A stretch of 46,446 bases of DNA, from contig JBFMGS010000012.1 in assembly GCA_040752635.1 (NCBI GenBank), forward strand, positions 1 to 46,446. The letters are read 5' to 3'. Under the pieces are notes generated by a model. The model did no database searches. It had not been told where the DNA came from and worked only from the letters and a program-made list of their open reading frames with translations. Positions 1-9,122 of the stretch are shown here, piece by piece; the first letter of the stretch is position 1, and every line of letters starts with the position of its first letter. Origin of the DNA: JBFMGS01 sp040752635. Lineage in GTDB: Bacteria > Bacillota > SHA-98 > UBA4971. The position numbers were made by a program, and so were the translations under genes.

Positions 1-910
1 TGAAGAAGAACGTAGCCTTCACGCGGTATGCCGCGAGGGTCTTGAGGATCTTCGGGGTATACTCGGGATCCGGCCCGTCGTCGAACGTGAGGGCGATCCT
101 CCCTCGAACCACCCGCTCACCGGGGGGGCGGGGGGCCGCCCCCGGGGGTATGCTACCAGGTAGGGTTGTAGAGCCCGGCAGAGGGACTGTGCTCGCCGGC
201 GGCGTGCCAGCGACGCCCGATAGCAGGCCTCCTATGTCGCCAGCACCAGTAGCGACCGTGCCTGTGTCCGTTGTCCCACGGGGTAACAAGGACGCCCCGA
301 GTGAGGTTAGCCCTCGCGCCGCCTGCGGATCAACTCCCCTGTCGCCGATACCGACCCCGTTCTTAGCCCCTGGCTCCGGCGCGGTGGGGGACACCCGTGC
401 GCTACCTCCTCCTGGCTGCGCTGGCGAGGCGGCCGAGCTCGAGACGATGACCCTCTGAATTCCGTTCGACAGTGTAACGGTAGAGGCGGCCCCGTCCCAT
501 TCGAGCCAGCAGCCGAGGATTGTAGCGAGCTGCCTCGCAGGGGTATAGGCCTGCTCTGATACCGTTACTGTCTCCATCGAGTGACCGTTGACGGCTGTCC
601 GGGTCTCCGAGAACCAGTGCACCGTGGCTCCGTACGCCTCTCCCACAATCCGCACCGGTACCATCATCGCCCCGTCCTTGAAGAAGCCAAATACATGAAT
701 GTCCTTCGCGCGCGGGATATGGTAGTACTCATCCGGGTAAACCTCAGCTACGCTTTGCATTTCGCCACTCCCGGCAGGCCCCGCCGCATGCCCTGGGGAA
801 ACCGGCAAGACAACGGCCACCAGCAAGGCCACCACAACGGCTGCGCAACAAATACGCCGCGGCGAGCTCCCCGCGAAGCGTCTGGATGCCGACTCCGCCC
901 TCAACTCCAA
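1..910 (-). CDS. Secreted stalk-domain polysaccharide deacetylase (3' end outside window)
   Basis: The reading frame is open from a TTG at 910 to the window edge (303 codons seen). The N-terminus has a basic stretch and then a hydrophobic signal segment (VVVALLVAVVLPVSPGHA). Next is a copper-amine-oxidase-N-like stalk domain at roughly residues 65-160, with the typical MMVPVRIVGEAYGATVHW motif, then a low-complexity Pro/Gly/Ser linker. The frame finally enters a NodB deacetylase domain with ALTFDDGPDPEYTPKILKTL near positions 37-95; the paired Asp residues are the first catalytic/metal motif of carbohydrate esterase family 4. The family removes acetyl groups from peptidoglycan or extracellular glycans. 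A purine-rich GAGAGGGG lies just before the TTG; a second TTG at 904 is possible. The later metal-binding motifs are off the window. Confidence 0.8.
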   Translation of the reverse strand, partial: MELRAESASRRFAGSSPRRICCAAVVVALLVAVVLPVSPGHAAGPAGSGEMQSVAEVYPDEYYHIPRAKDIHVFGFFKDGAMMVPVRIVGEAYGATVHWFSETRTAVNGHSMETVTVSEQAYTPARQLATILGCWLEWDGAASTVTLSNGIQRVIVSSSAASPAQPGGGSARVSPTAPEPGAKNGVGIGDRGVDPQAARGLTSLGASLLPRGTTDTGTVATGAGDIGGLLSGVAGTPPASTVPLPGSTTLPGSIPPGAAPRPPGERVVRGRIALTFDDGPDPEYTPKILKTLAAYRVKATFFF

Positions 911-1159
911 CCCCGCCCCTCTCCGCCTGTCCGCCCCAATGTGGCGATCACATCGTATTCATATGCTTGGCCGCCTGAGGTATGACAGTTTTGAGGGTTC
1001 TGACCGCTAGTGACGGGGGATGCTGTCACCCCGCCTGCCTCATCATGGTCCCAATGGTCCCACGGTCAACGCCGAGGGATTGGACCTGCCTGTTGGCGGA
1101 CTGGTAGCTGCGCGCAGATGTCAGGAGACACGGGTTTCTTGTGAGGTATTCCGGGAAGC
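911..1159. other. Intergenic region, nothing recognised
   Basis: This stretch lies between the deacetylase start and the end of the small export protein gene. It probably holds the promoter of the deacetylase gene. I see no convincing -35/-10 pair, hairpin or small gene. Confidence 0.4.
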
Positions 1160-1633
1160 TTATATTACGTGTGAGCTCAGATAAGTTACGATGGCGCCTG
1201 CGATCACGGTCCCGAGGGCGATTGACACGAATGCGTAGCGGATCCTAATGCCGAAGAGGAATGCGGCTATCGCGGCGGTCCAGGCGCCGGTGGAAGGCAA
1301 AGGAACGGCCACAAAGAGGACGAGCCCGATGAGGCCGTATTTCTGGACGAGGCGACTGCGTGCCCTGGTGCGAGAAAAAAGCGAGTCGCTTGCCTTGCGG
1401 AACGTCTGAAACCTGCGTAACCATCCGGCCACGTAGCGCAAGAAGACCATCACGGGAACGACAGGTGCAATGTTGCCCAAGACGCTCACGACACAGGCCT
1501 CAATGGGGCTCATGCCGAGTGAAATGCCCAGCGGTATGGCGCCGCGGAGCTCCACAACGGGTAACATTGCGGTGAGGAATACCAGGCTCTCCCTGGACAC
1601 AAACGAAAGCCATTCATTTAAGAAGCCAGTCAC
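1160..1633 (-). CDS. Small multidrug export family (Sm_multidrug_ex, COG2426-like) membrane protein
   Basis: A 157-residue integral membrane protein with about four hydrophobic segments. It carries the family signature near the N-terminus (LTAMLPVVELRGAIPLGISLGMSP) and a second conserved stretch, LFVAVPLPSTGAWTAA. The family is named for small multidrug export but its substrate is not established. I chose the GTG at 1633 because AGAGGAG sits 8 bases upstream. An ATG at 1651 has its purine-rich tract almost touching the start codon, and a still longer frame up to 1828 adds sequence without family similarity. It is preceded by the DUF192 gene on the same strand. Confidence 0.75.
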   Translation of the reverse strand: MTGFLNEWLSFVSRESLVFLTAMLPVVELRGAIPLGISLGMSPIEACVVSVLGNIAPVVPVMVFLRYVAGWLRRFQTFRKASDSLFSRTRARSRLVQKYGLIGLVLFVAVPLPSTGAWTAAIAAFLFGIRIRYAFVSIALGTVIAGAIVTYLSSHVI

Positions 1634-1878
1634 GCCGTTTTCTCCTCTCATCTCCCCTCTCTTGTTATTTCCCTGGCTGCGTGCAAGTTCCTTCTTCAAG
1701 TTGGCCCGGTGAATACTGCCACTCAACCCATGAGCCCGATGATGGCAACACCGTTCACAGAGTAACGCTGAATGAAAACGAACGTCAGCAATGCCAGTAG
1801 CACTGCTATTGGCGTTGATGCAGCTCACAGGATGGCTGATGAAGCAGTGAGGTTACTGATAGTGACAGTAAGAGGATG

Positions 1879-2241
1879 TTACTGATAGTAGAAGGGTAGC
1901 AGTTTGTCGCCCGGCACGGTCCCGGTCTCTCCGAGTACGCCCTCGGGAAGCTCCAGCACCCAGCCTGCGCGCCACACCAACGGGCCCGCCTTGTTGGGAA
2001 GGAGCGGCGCAACCACGCGCACTACTACGCCAGTGTGGGTCACGTAAGCCACATCTATGGCGAATTTCATTCCGAAGCTGTGGACCCCTTTACACGGGCG
2101 AAGGATAAGCCCCTCGCCCCGCTCCAACGACGACCTTCCGAGGAGGCCTCGCGCGCGCGCCGCCTCGGAGAGAGCAAGTGTCACGTGTGTCGCAAGCACG
2201 GTAGACCGAGTCGCGTTTATTACTGCGATCCTGGAGTGCAT
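1879..2241 (-). CDS. DUF192 (COG1430) family protein
   Basis: A 120-residue protein matching DUF192 by eye. It has an early RARGLLGRSSLERGEGLIL segment, then GVHSFGMKFAIDVAYVTHTGVVVRVVAPLLPNK, and an ending with VLELPEGVLGETGTVPGD. These are the usual conserved blocks of this small beta-rich family. The family is commonly secreted or membrane-linked; its function is unknown. The ATG at 2241 has AAGG about 9 bases upstream and gives the usual family length. The frame could extend to 2331, but that extension has no family features. No signal peptide is obvious in the chosen version. Confidence 0.75.
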   Translation of the reverse strand: MHSRIAVINATRSTVLATHVTLALSEAARARGLLGRSSLERGEGLILRPCKGVHSFGMKFAIDVAYVTHTGVVVRVVAPLLPNKAGPLVWRAGWVLELPEGVLGETGTVPGDKLLPFYYQ

Positions 2242-2591
2242 CCTAAGCCACCTTCCACCTACATACACAAGAGCGTCCAGTGCCTCTAAAGAGATTGGCA
2301 GTGCTCGCGCAATCCCATTGGGGCCCCGCAAGGTGTGCCCTGCATCCAGGTAATGCTGTAGATGTCCAACCTCGGACTTGAACCGTGAGGTAGTCCCAGG
2401 GCGCGGCCCGCCCGATTACGCACTTGCACAGCTGCGGACTCGTTACAAGTCTGATGTTGGCTATCTATAGTCGTAAAGTAAGAGGGCGGGGTTCAGCCCA
2501 ACCTTACAGCACCCACCCCGAGGTACGAGACCTGTTTTGCCGCTTGGAAGGAATGCTCTTCTTGCCTGCATTAAGCGGCCTTGAACCGAGG
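2242..2591. other. Gene-free stretch with one structured element
   Basis: No coding frame here looks real. On either strand the segment 2539-2579 can fold: a 7-bp outer stem (GCCGCTT with AAGCGGC) encloses a 5-bp inner stem (AATGC with GCATT). It lies about 300 bases upstream of the DUF192 start and downstream of the Tad operon terminator. I do not recognise it. Confidence 0.3.
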
Positions 2592-2621
2592 AAAGGCATT
2601 CCCCCTTCAGGTGGGAACGCC
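2592..2621 (-). terminator. Candidate terminator of the Tad operon
   Basis: On the minus strand a 9-bp stem (GGCGTTCCC with GGGAATGCC, one G-T pair) closes a 9-base loop and is followed by a short TTT. It lies about 70 bases after the tadC stop. The T tract is weak. Confidence 0.5.
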
Positions 2622-2689
2622 TAACGCAACGCCAAGGTGGGGACCCTTACTGCGACACCGACACCTCCGGCAAGGCAACATCCCGGGAG

Positions 2690-3604
2690 TCAGAATTCCA
2701 TAAACATCGTAGCTACCTGGATCACGGCCGGGCCGAGCAGGACCACGAACAGCGTGGGGAATATGAAGAAGATGAGCGGAAAGAGCATCTTGATGGGCGC
2801 CTTCATGCCTGCTTCCTCCGCCCGCTGCCTCCTCTTCGACCTCACCTGCGCCGCCTGGATCCGCAGGATGTTCGCTATGCTCACGCCGAGCTGGTCCGCT
2901 TGAATGACCGATGCGATGAACGAAGAAATGTCATCGATTCTCACTCTTTCCGAGACTTCCCGCAAAGCCTCCCTTCTGGGCTTGCCCACCCGAATCTCTT
3001 GCAGTAGAAGGCGGAACTCCTCAGCCAGAGGGCCCGACTTCCTCTCGACAACTTTTGCCAGCGCCGCATCGAACGCGAGCCCCGCCTCGACGCTCACGGT
3101 CAGGAGGTCCAGCACGTCGGGAAGGGATTTCCGTATCTTTCTTTCCCGGTCCTTCTTTTTCGACTGCATCATCACCTCGGGGACCACCCAACCCAGGGCC
3201 GCCGCCGCGCAGGCGACGAGGAAGGCCCGGCTCGCGCCTATGCCACGGGCGAGCACGAACAGCGCCGCGGGGACCATAGCGAGCGTAACAACGCGCATCA
3301 GGATGTAATCGCCCGGAGTCATGTGCCAGGGGTTGCCTGCTGCGTCAAGCTTGCGCTTTACAGCCTCTACCACATGTCTCGGCGTGAGGGACACCACAAG
3401 ACCCCTGATGAGTTCCAGGATCGGGGAGAAGAGGCGCTCCGTAAGAGGCCGTGCCAGCTTCTTCTCACGCTCGCTGGGCACTCTCGTGAGGGAGGTGAGC
3501 CGCTTCAGCCGCTCGCTCGCGGTAGGCCCTCGATTGAACCCCATCGCCCACAAGGCGAGAGATGTGATGCTCATGAATACCAGCGCCGAAAGCGCGAGTG
3601 CCAC
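2690..3604 (-). CDS. tadC: TadC-like pilus assembly membrane protein (type II secretion F domain)
   Basis: A 304-residue protein of the Tad type II secretion F family. It has an N-terminal membrane segment, a pair of central membrane segments around residues 100-145, a cytoplasmic helical GspF domain (RKIRKSLPDVLDLLTVSVEAGLAFDAALAKV, residues about 155-245) and a C-terminal hydrophobic segment (MLFPLIFFIFPTLFVVLLGP). TadC is thought to form the inner-membrane platform with TadB under the CpaF ATPase. The start is a GTG with AAAGGGGGG about 8 bases upstream. It follows tadB after 15 bases and is the last gene of the locus. Confidence 0.92.
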   Translation of the reverse strand: MALALSALVFMSITSLALWAMGFNRGPTASERLKRLTSLTRVPSEREKKLARPLTERLFSPILELIRGLVVSLTPRHVVEAVKRKLDAAGNPWHMTPGDYILMRVVTLAMVPAALFVLARGIGASRAFLVACAAAALGWVVPEVMMQSKKKDRERKIRKSLPDVLDLLTVSVEAGLAFDAALAKVVERKSGPLAEEFRLLLQEIRVGKPRREALREVSERVRIDDISSFIASVIQADQLGVSIANILRIQAAQVRSKRRQRAEEAGMKAPIKMLFPLIFFIFPTLFVVLLGPAVIQVATMFMEF

Positions 3605-3619
3605 GCCCCGACCCCCCTT

Positions 3620-4669
3620 TCATACCTCAATGGTGATGATCCTCTTGATCACCCAGGCCCCGACGATCTCTCCAACCGCCGCCATCCCGACCATGATTCT
3701 GCCGACAGGGTGGGTGAAGAGCAATCTGATGTAGCTAGGGTTGATAGCATAGAGCAAGCACCCAAGCGCCACGGGAAGGACCCCTATGATGATCCCGGAC
3801 AGCCTGCCCTGAGCGGTGAGAGTCCTGATCTCTGCGCGGATCCTCACCCGTTCCCTTATGGTGTGGGCGATGTTGTCGAGGACCTCGGCAAGGTTGCCTC
3901 CGACCTGCCTTTGTATGAGCACCGCAGTTACCACAAGCTCCATATCCTCGCTTCCCGCGCGTTCAGCGAGGCCGGTGAGCGCCCCCTCTGTCGGAGCGCC
4001 AAGGCCCATTTCTTTCATGGCGGCCGAGAACTCGTCGGAAATCGGCGGCGCCATCTCCCGCGAGACCATATCCATGGCTTGCAAGAAGCTGTACCCGGCC
4101 CGAAGCGAGTTTGCCATTATCACGAGCGCATCTGCTATTTGCGAGTTCAGCCTGGCGAGCCGACCGGCTTGCTTCCACTTGACATATGCGTTCGGCAGAA
4201 ACCCGCCGGCGACCGCCAGCCCGAAAGCAAGGCCGCCCCCTCTCGTCAAAAGGAACCCGACGATGAAGCCGACTACGATCAGGATGAGGTTGATCGCGAC
4301 AAATTCGGACCCGCGCAGCGGGATGTCCGCCCTTGCAAGCTCGCGCTCGATCCTCGCGGCGTAGGATTTGTTCTCAAACGCCCTCGCAAGGAGCGCGAGC
4401 GCCAAGCGCAGGGGACTCCTGGTTGTGCCCCGCGGCCCTCTGGTGTCCTGGCCCCTTGTTGCGCCTACACGAAGACCTGCCTGGCCCATGCTCCCGGCCG
4501 CGCCGCCGTGCGCTCCCGGCTGCCTCGCCGGCGTCATCCGGGCGAGTCGCGCCAGCCTCCACGCGCCGGTCCTGCGCTCGTCGAGCGCCCTTGCGGCAGC
4601 GTACGTCAGTAGCGCGACAGAGGTGAACACGAGGATTGACACCGTGATCGCAAACGCCGGACCTGGCAT
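3620..4669 (-). CDS. tadB: TadB-like pilus assembly membrane protein (type II secretion F domain)
   Basis: A 349-residue GspF-type protein with an N-terminal membrane segment, two hydrophobic segments in the middle (FVAINLILIVVGFIVGFLL and following), the TadB-typical motif QIADALVIMANSLRAGYSFLQAM, and a C-terminal pair of membrane helices. It is the partner of TadC in the inner-membrane platform of the Tad machine. The ATG at 4669 (MPGPAFAITV) is chosen because AAGGGAG stands 8 bases upstream; the ATG pair at 4690/4687 lacks a ribosome site. It is 38 bases downstream of the cpaF stop and evidently co-transcribed. Confidence 0.92.
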   Translation of the reverse strand: MPGPAFAITVSILVFTSVALLTYAAARALDERRTGAWRLARLARMTPARQPGAHGGAAGSMGQAGLRVGATRGQDTRGPRGTTRSPLRLALALLARAFENKSYAARIERELARADIPLRGSEFVAINLILIVVGFIVGFLLTRGGGLAFGLAVAGGFLPNAYVKWKQAGRLARLNSQIADALVIMANSLRAGYSFLQAMDMVSREMAPPISDEFSAAMKEMGLGAPTEGALTGLAERAGSEDMELVVTAVLIQRQVGGNLAEVLDNIAHTIRERVRIRAEIRTLTAQGRLSGIIIGVLPVALGCLLYAINPSYIRLLFTHPVGRIMVGMAAVGEIVGAWVIKRIITIEV

Positions 4670-4707
4670 AGCGTTTTCTCCCTTCATCATTCCGTACCCA
4701 CGGAGCT

Positions 4708-6201
4708 TCAGAGAAAGTCCACGAACATTCCAGGCGGTACGCTTATCCCGGCTGCCTCGAACCTCTCGAGGAACTTCGGCCTGATACCAGTGGCAGTGAA
4801 CCTCCCCAGGATCCTTCCTCGTTCGTCTACCCCGGTCTGCTCAAACACGTAGATGTCCTGAGTCGTGATGACGTCGCCTTCCATGCCCTGGACCTCGGTG
4901 AGATGCGTGATCTTGCGGCTTCCGTCTCGGAGCCTGGCCTGGTGGACGATAAGGTCTATGGCTGCCGATATCTGCTCGCGGATGGCCCGCAGTGGCAAGT
5001 CCATTCCGGCCATGAGCACCATGGTTTCGAGCCTCGACAGCATGTCGCGCGGCGAGTTGGCATGACCTGTGGTAAGAGACCCGTCGTGGCCGGTGTTCAT
5101 CGCCTGAAGCATGTCCAGCGCCTCGCCGGACCGAACCTCACCGACGACTATCCTGTCAGGCCGCATTCGGAGGGCGTTTCTCACGAGGTCCCGGATGGTA
5201 ATAGCTCCTTTCCCCTCGAGGTTCGGGGGTCTCGCCTCGAGCGTCACAACGTGCTCCTGGCGAAGCTGTAACTCGGCCGCGTCCTCGATTGTCACGATAC
5301 GCTCATTCGCCGGGATGAACGACGAGAGCACGTTGAGCGTGGTGGTTTTCCCGCTCCCGGTTCCGCCCGAGACCACTATGTTGAGCCTCGCCTTGACGCA
5401 ACCATCGAGGAACTCTGCCATCGGACGCGTGAGCGTCCCGAACCTCACCAGGTCGTCTATGGTGAATGGCTCCCGGGCGAACTTGCGGATGGTGATGCAA
5501 GGGCCCACCAGCGAAATCGGAGGAATGATCGCATTGACCCTCGACCCGTCGGGGAGCCTCGCATCTACCATAGGGCTTGCTTCGTCGATCCTGCGGCCGA
5601 TTGGCGAGACGATCCTCTCAATGATGTGCATCACATGGTCGGCGCTACGGAATCTCACCCTCGCCCGCTCGATCCTGCCGCCGCGTTCCACGTACACGTG
5701 GTCCGGGCCGTTGACCATGATCTCCGTGACCGAGTCGTCCTCGAGAAGCGGGGTGATGGGTCCGAGGCCCAGCACGTCGTCGATGACTTCCGAGATGACC
5801 TGCGCCCGCTCGGAGCGCATGAGTGGTAAAGGCTCCTCGTCGAGGACCCGTGATGCGACCGCTTCCACCTCGCTCGCAAGCCTCTGCCGCTCGGCGGGGG
5901 AGCCGGATTGCCGCAGGAGGTCTTTGTCTATCTCTTTTACGAGCCTTTCGTGGATCTTGTCCTTAAGCGCCGCATACGGGTCCTCCCGAGGTATCAGGAT
6001 CGGCTCGGGCGGCAACTGGCGTGCAGAGTCAACCACGCGCAAGGACCTTTCCTGAGCCGGCTCCTGTCTTTGTCCCTCCCCTTGCGTTTGTCGCTGTTCA
6101 TATCCTGACCCACGCGCTTCTCCTTGCTGGGCCGGTCGCGCCTGCGCCTCGCGCCCGCGCTGGGCTTGTCGCACCCGCTCAAGCCTCGCCCGTAGTGACA
6201 T
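4708..6201 (-). CDS. cpaF: CpaF/TadA secretion ATPase
   Basis: A 497-residue hexameric ATPase of the CpaF/TadA family that powers Flp pilus assembly from the cytoplasmic side. The first ~55 residues are rich in Gln, Arg and Glu and look disordered. A helical N-terminal domain and the all-alpha/PAS-like region follow (GLGPITPLLEDDSVTEIMVNG, about 145-165). The RecA-like core has Walker A GGTGSGKTT at about 279-287, an Asp box (VTIEDAAEL), Walker B-like RMRPDRIVVGEVR and TGHDGSLTTGHANS with the conserved His. The ATG at 6201 has AGGAGGGTGA 7 bases upstream, overlapping the end of the cpaE gene. Confidence 0.96.
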   Translation of the reverse strand: MSLRARLERVRQAQRGREAQARPAQQGEARGSGYEQRQTQGEGQRQEPAQERSLRVVDSARQLPPEPILIPREDPYAALKDKIHERLVKEIDKDLLRQSGSPAERQRLASEVEAVASRVLDEEPLPLMRSERAQVISEVIDDVLGLGPITPLLEDDSVTEIMVNGPDHVYVERGGRIERARVRFRSADHVMHIIERIVSPIGRRIDEASPMVDARLPDGSRVNAIIPPISLVGPCITIRKFAREPFTIDDLVRFGTLTRPMAEFLDGCVKARLNIVVSGGTGSGKTTTLNVLSSFIPANERIVTIEDAAELQLRQEHVVTLEARPPNLEGKGAITIRDLVRNALRMRPDRIVVGEVRSGEALDMLQAMNTGHDGSLTTGHANSPRDMLSRLETMVLMAGMDLPLRAIREQISAAIDLIVHQARLRDGSRKITHLTEVQGMEGDVITTQDIYVFEQTGVDERGRILGRFTATGIRPKFLERFEAAGISVPPGMFVDFL

Positions 6202-6208
6202 GCGCGTC

Positions 6209-7459
6209 TCACCCTCCTGTGAAGATGCTGGCGATCCGCGCCGGTATGCCTCGCTCCTTCACGCCGCCCGGTCGTGCAGCTTTCTCCCCCGGGGCAGGTT
6301 TGCAGACCTCAGCCGGGGCAATGAGATGAGCGAGTTCCCGTATTGTCTGGGATATCTTCGCCGAAGGGTTGCTCGTGACGAACGGCACCCCTTTGTTCAC
6401 GGACGGGACGACCACCCGCCCGTCGCTTGGGATGTGGACATCCACGGGCCTGTGGAGGATCTTCTCTACCTCGTCAACGCTGAGGCCGATCTCCCTGGAG
6501 GACCGGTTGAGGACCACTTTGACCTTGCCCTCCTCGTATCCCAGCGACTCCATGACCTCCAGGCATAACCTGGCATTCTTGATGGCTGGAAGCTCCAGCG
6601 TCGTCACGAGGAGGATCCTGTCGGCGGCATCGAGCGCGGCAAGTGCAATGTCGGTCAGGCCCTGTGGCATGTCCACGATCACGAAATCGTAGGCTTCTGC
6701 CAGAAGGGTGAGGACCGCCTCCACGTGCTTCGCAGTAACGACCTCTGCCTGCTCGGGACGGAGGGGGGACGCAAGCACCCTAACGCCGGACCTGTGAGTG
6801 AGGAGGCACGCCTCTACAAGCTCTGAGTCGATCTCCTCCTCCTTGGCAATGTCAGCGATGGTTCGGATGGGAATCGAATCGAGCATAATGGCCACATCGC
6901 CGAACTGGAGGTCGAGATCGACCAGAACCACGCTCGTTTCTCCCCGGCTTGCAAGCTCCGTAGCGAGGTTAGTGGCTATGGTGGTCTTACCGACCCCACC
7001 TTTAGTGCTGAACACCGCCACAACCCTGCCCATTTTGCGCTGGGCGATCGGGGCAGGAGCGAACCTCGCCCTGCGTTTCAACTCCATCTCGTACGTCCTG
7101 CGGATCGTGTTGATGAGGTCATCGGCGGAGAACGGTTTTACGAGGTAATCCCGGGCGCCTGCCGCCATGGCCTCCCTCAGGTACTCCTGCTCCCCCTGGA
7201 CTGATATGATGATCACCGTGCTCGCAGGGACTTCGACCGAGATCATCTCGGTTGCCTCGATGCCGCCCATGACAGGCATGTTGATGTCCATCAGGATCAC
7301 ATCAGGCCTGACCCTTTTGGCAAGTGCAACCGCCTCTTTGCCGTTCTCGGCCTCGCCGGCGACAACGAACCCCTGGCCGAACGAAAGGAGCTTTTTGAGG
7401 TTCTCCCGCGTTTCGGCCACGTCATCCACTATGAGGACCTTGATTCGGTGGTCGGTCAT
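6209..7459 (-). CDS. CpaE/TadZ-like protein: response receiver fused to ParA/MinD ATPase
   Basis: A 416-residue two-domain protein. Residues 5-125 form a CheY-like receiver with the acidic pair D12/D13, phosphoacceptor D58 (VILMDINMP) and conserved K108 (YLVKPF), so this receiver looks competent. Residues about 143-385 are a MinD/ParA ATPase with deviant Walker A KGGVGKTT at 153-160 and the LVDLDLQFGD motif. CpaE/TadZ proteins localise the Tad machine at the cell pole or membrane. Unlike many CpaE proteins, whose receiver is degenerate, this one keeps the phosphorylation residues, so phosphorylation control is possible. It lies between the secretin and cpaF genes. Confidence 0.92.
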   Translation of the reverse strand: MTDHRIKVLIVDDVAETRENLKKLLSFGQGFVVAGEAENGKEAVALAKRVRPDVILMDINMPVMGGIEATEMISVEVPASTVIIISVQGEQEYLREAMAAGARDYLVKPFSADDLINTIRRTYEMELKRRARFAPAPIAQRKMGRVVAVFSTKGGVGKTTIATNLATELASRGETSVVLVDLDLQFGDVAIMLDSIPIRTIADIAKEEEIDSELVEACLLTHRSGVRVLASPLRPEQAEVVTAKHVEAVLTLLAEAYDFVIVDMPQGLTDIALAALDAADRILLVTTLELPAIKNARLCLEVMESLGYEEGKVKVVLNRSSREIGLSVDEVEKILHRPVDVHIPSDGRVVVPSVNKGVPFVTSNPSAKISQTIRELAHLIAPAEVCKPAPGEKAARPGGVKERGIPARIASIFTGG

Positions 7460-7463
7460 GGTT

Positions 7464-9122
7464 TCACTTCCCCACTCCCCGCACTCCGGGCGCTGCGGGT
7501 TTGGCAGGTTCCACCACAGCAGGTTTTGGAGGCGCCAGCACCTCGTCCCTGGCGACCCCTTCGCCGGCCCTCACAACCCTCGGGGTGATGAGTATCACGA
7601 GTTCCGTTTCGCCCCGCTCGAACTTCTTGCTCCGGAAGAGCAGCCCGATGATGGGCAGGTCCCCAAGCCAGTCGCCGAGTATCGGGACCTTCTTAACGAC
7701 TTCCACCTGGCTATTCTGTATTAAGCCTCCTAAAGCAATGGTCGCCCCGTCCTCCACCACGAGGTGCGAGGAAGCCCTCCTGACCTTGATCGCGGGAATG
7801 ACCGCGTCGCCCACGTCGAGCGCGTTGTTCCAGTCGAGGGACGAGACCTCAGGCTCGACGTCAACCATGATCCTGCCCTTAGCGTCAACGGTCGGAAGTA
7901 TGTTCAGCTTCACGCCGTAGGGCCGCCATTCGAACGTGATCTTCCCGTCGCTTCGACCGAGGTACACCGGGATCTCCCCGCCCACCAGGAAGTTGGCCTG
8001 CTTACCACTTAAGGTCAGGAGGCTCGGCGCCGCAAGCACCCTCGCCGCGTCCTGGCCTACCAGCAGATCAAGGGTCGCCCGTATCGGGCTCAAGCGCCAG
8101 ATCTCCGTCACGATGCTGTCCACGGGCAATCTCTTCTGCCAGTTCTGTGCCTCGGGAGTATCGGGGAGCAAGGGCGGAGTGATCGGAATCGGCACCTCTC
8201 CGAACACAAGCACGCCGGGCTTGACGCCTTCGCCGGTCACCGAGCTCCACGTGACGCCCAGGTTTTTCAGCGATCCCAGATTCACCTCCACAACCTGCAC
8301 CTGAAGGAGCACCTGCACAGGATCGGTCATCTCGAGGAGGTTGACCACGTCAGCACTGAACATCCCCGCTATCTTCTGGGCCCGCTCAAGGTCATTTTGC
8401 GACTTAACGCTGCCCTCCAGCAGAAGCTTGCCGCCAACGGAACGCACCCTCACTGTCGGTATGCCGATATACTCTGTCACCACATCCTCCAGGCGTGGCT
8501 CGAGCGGCTGAGGCGGCGATGGGGACTGTGGAGCGGAAGCGGGAGCGGAAGCGGGGGCGGTCGGCGAAGGCGGTGCCACCTCCGCAACGCGGAGCACGCT
8601 CGCAACGTTCGAAGCGTAAAGTCTCGAGATGGTCTCCGCGCGCAGCTTCTCGTAATCGCTCGAAACCTCTCCCTCAAGGAGCACGGCCCCTTTGACAACT
8701 GTCACCTGGACCCTGGGATCCCGTACTGCCGCAATTATCGCGTCTCTCAATGCAACATCAGGATCGGTTTCCGGAAGCCGAGACTTCGGAGGCTCGGATC
8801 GACTGTCTACCTTGTAAACACGGACGTCCAAGCTTGTGTGCCCGGACGAATCCCAGATGTGGATGGTCGTCCTCCCCTCCGACTTTCCATTCACGATGAT
8901 CTCGGTCTTAGACACCACCACAACATCGGCGACCGCAGGGTCGGCGACCGCTACTCTCACGAGGTCGTTGACCTGCAGGAGCCTGGATTGGCCGGCCACC
9001 AGGGCGAACGTCTGGTCGCTTACGGAGCCGCCCACCTCTTGAGCCAGCCCGGGAGTCGCAGCCGCCAGCACCACAGCAGTAGCAACGAGAATAGAGAGGT
9101 AGCGGCGACTACTCAAATTCAC
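7464..9122 (-). CDS. Tad pilus secretin (RcpA/CpaC)
   Basis: A 552-residue secretin with a signal peptide (LVATAVVLAAATPGLAQ). An N-terminal pilus-assembly domain spans about 30-105 (VAGQSRLLQVNDLVRVAVADP), two BON-like segments lie at about 130-185 and 215-265, and a Pro/Ala/Ser linker separates them. The C-terminal secretin domain (about 345-525) has ASSHLVVEDGATIALGGLI and a VPILGDWLGDLPIIGLLFRSK segment. Secretins make the outer-membrane gated channel of Tad machines, which argues for an outer membrane in this organism. The GTG start overlaps the stop of the preceding gene (GTGA), so the two are translationally coupled. Confidence 0.93.
   Translation of the reverse strand: MNLSSRRYLSILVATAVVLAAATPGLAQEVGGSVSDQTFALVAGQSRLLQVNDLVRVAVADPAVADVVVVSKTEIIVNGKSEGRTTIHIWDSSGHTSLDVRVYKVDSRSEPPKSRLPETDPDVALRDAIIAAVRDPRVQVTVVKGAVLLEGEVSSDYEKLRAETISRLYASNVASVLRVAEVAPPSPTAPASAPASAPQSPSPPQPLEPRLEDVVTEYIGIPTVRVRSVGGKLLLEGSVKSQNDLERAQKIAGMFSADVVNLLEMTDPVQVLLQVQVVEVNLGSLKNLGVTWSSVTGEGVKPGVLVFGEVPIPITPPLLPDTPEAQNWQKRLPVDSIVTEIWRLSPIRATLDLLVGQDAARVLAAPSLLTLSGKQANFLVGGEIPVYLGRSDGKITFEWRPYGVKLNILPTVDAKGRIMVDVEPEVSSLDWNNALDVGDAVIPAIKVRRASSHLVVEDGATIALGGLIQNSQVEVVKKVPILGDWLGDLPIIGLLFRSKKFERGETELVILITPRVVRAGEGVARDEVLAPPKPAVVEPAKPAAPGVRGVGK

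Noticed and set aside
2360..2390. GGTTCAAGTCC on the minus strand, resembling a tRNA T-arm
   Set aside because: The stem has a mismatch and no matching acceptor or anticodon arm is found at the right distance; no tRNA gene is supported.
3323..4612. Long plus-strand frame of 429 codons opposite tadB/tadC
   Set aside because: It has no recognisable domains and lies exactly opposite two well-supported Tad genes; it is a high-GC antisense shadow.
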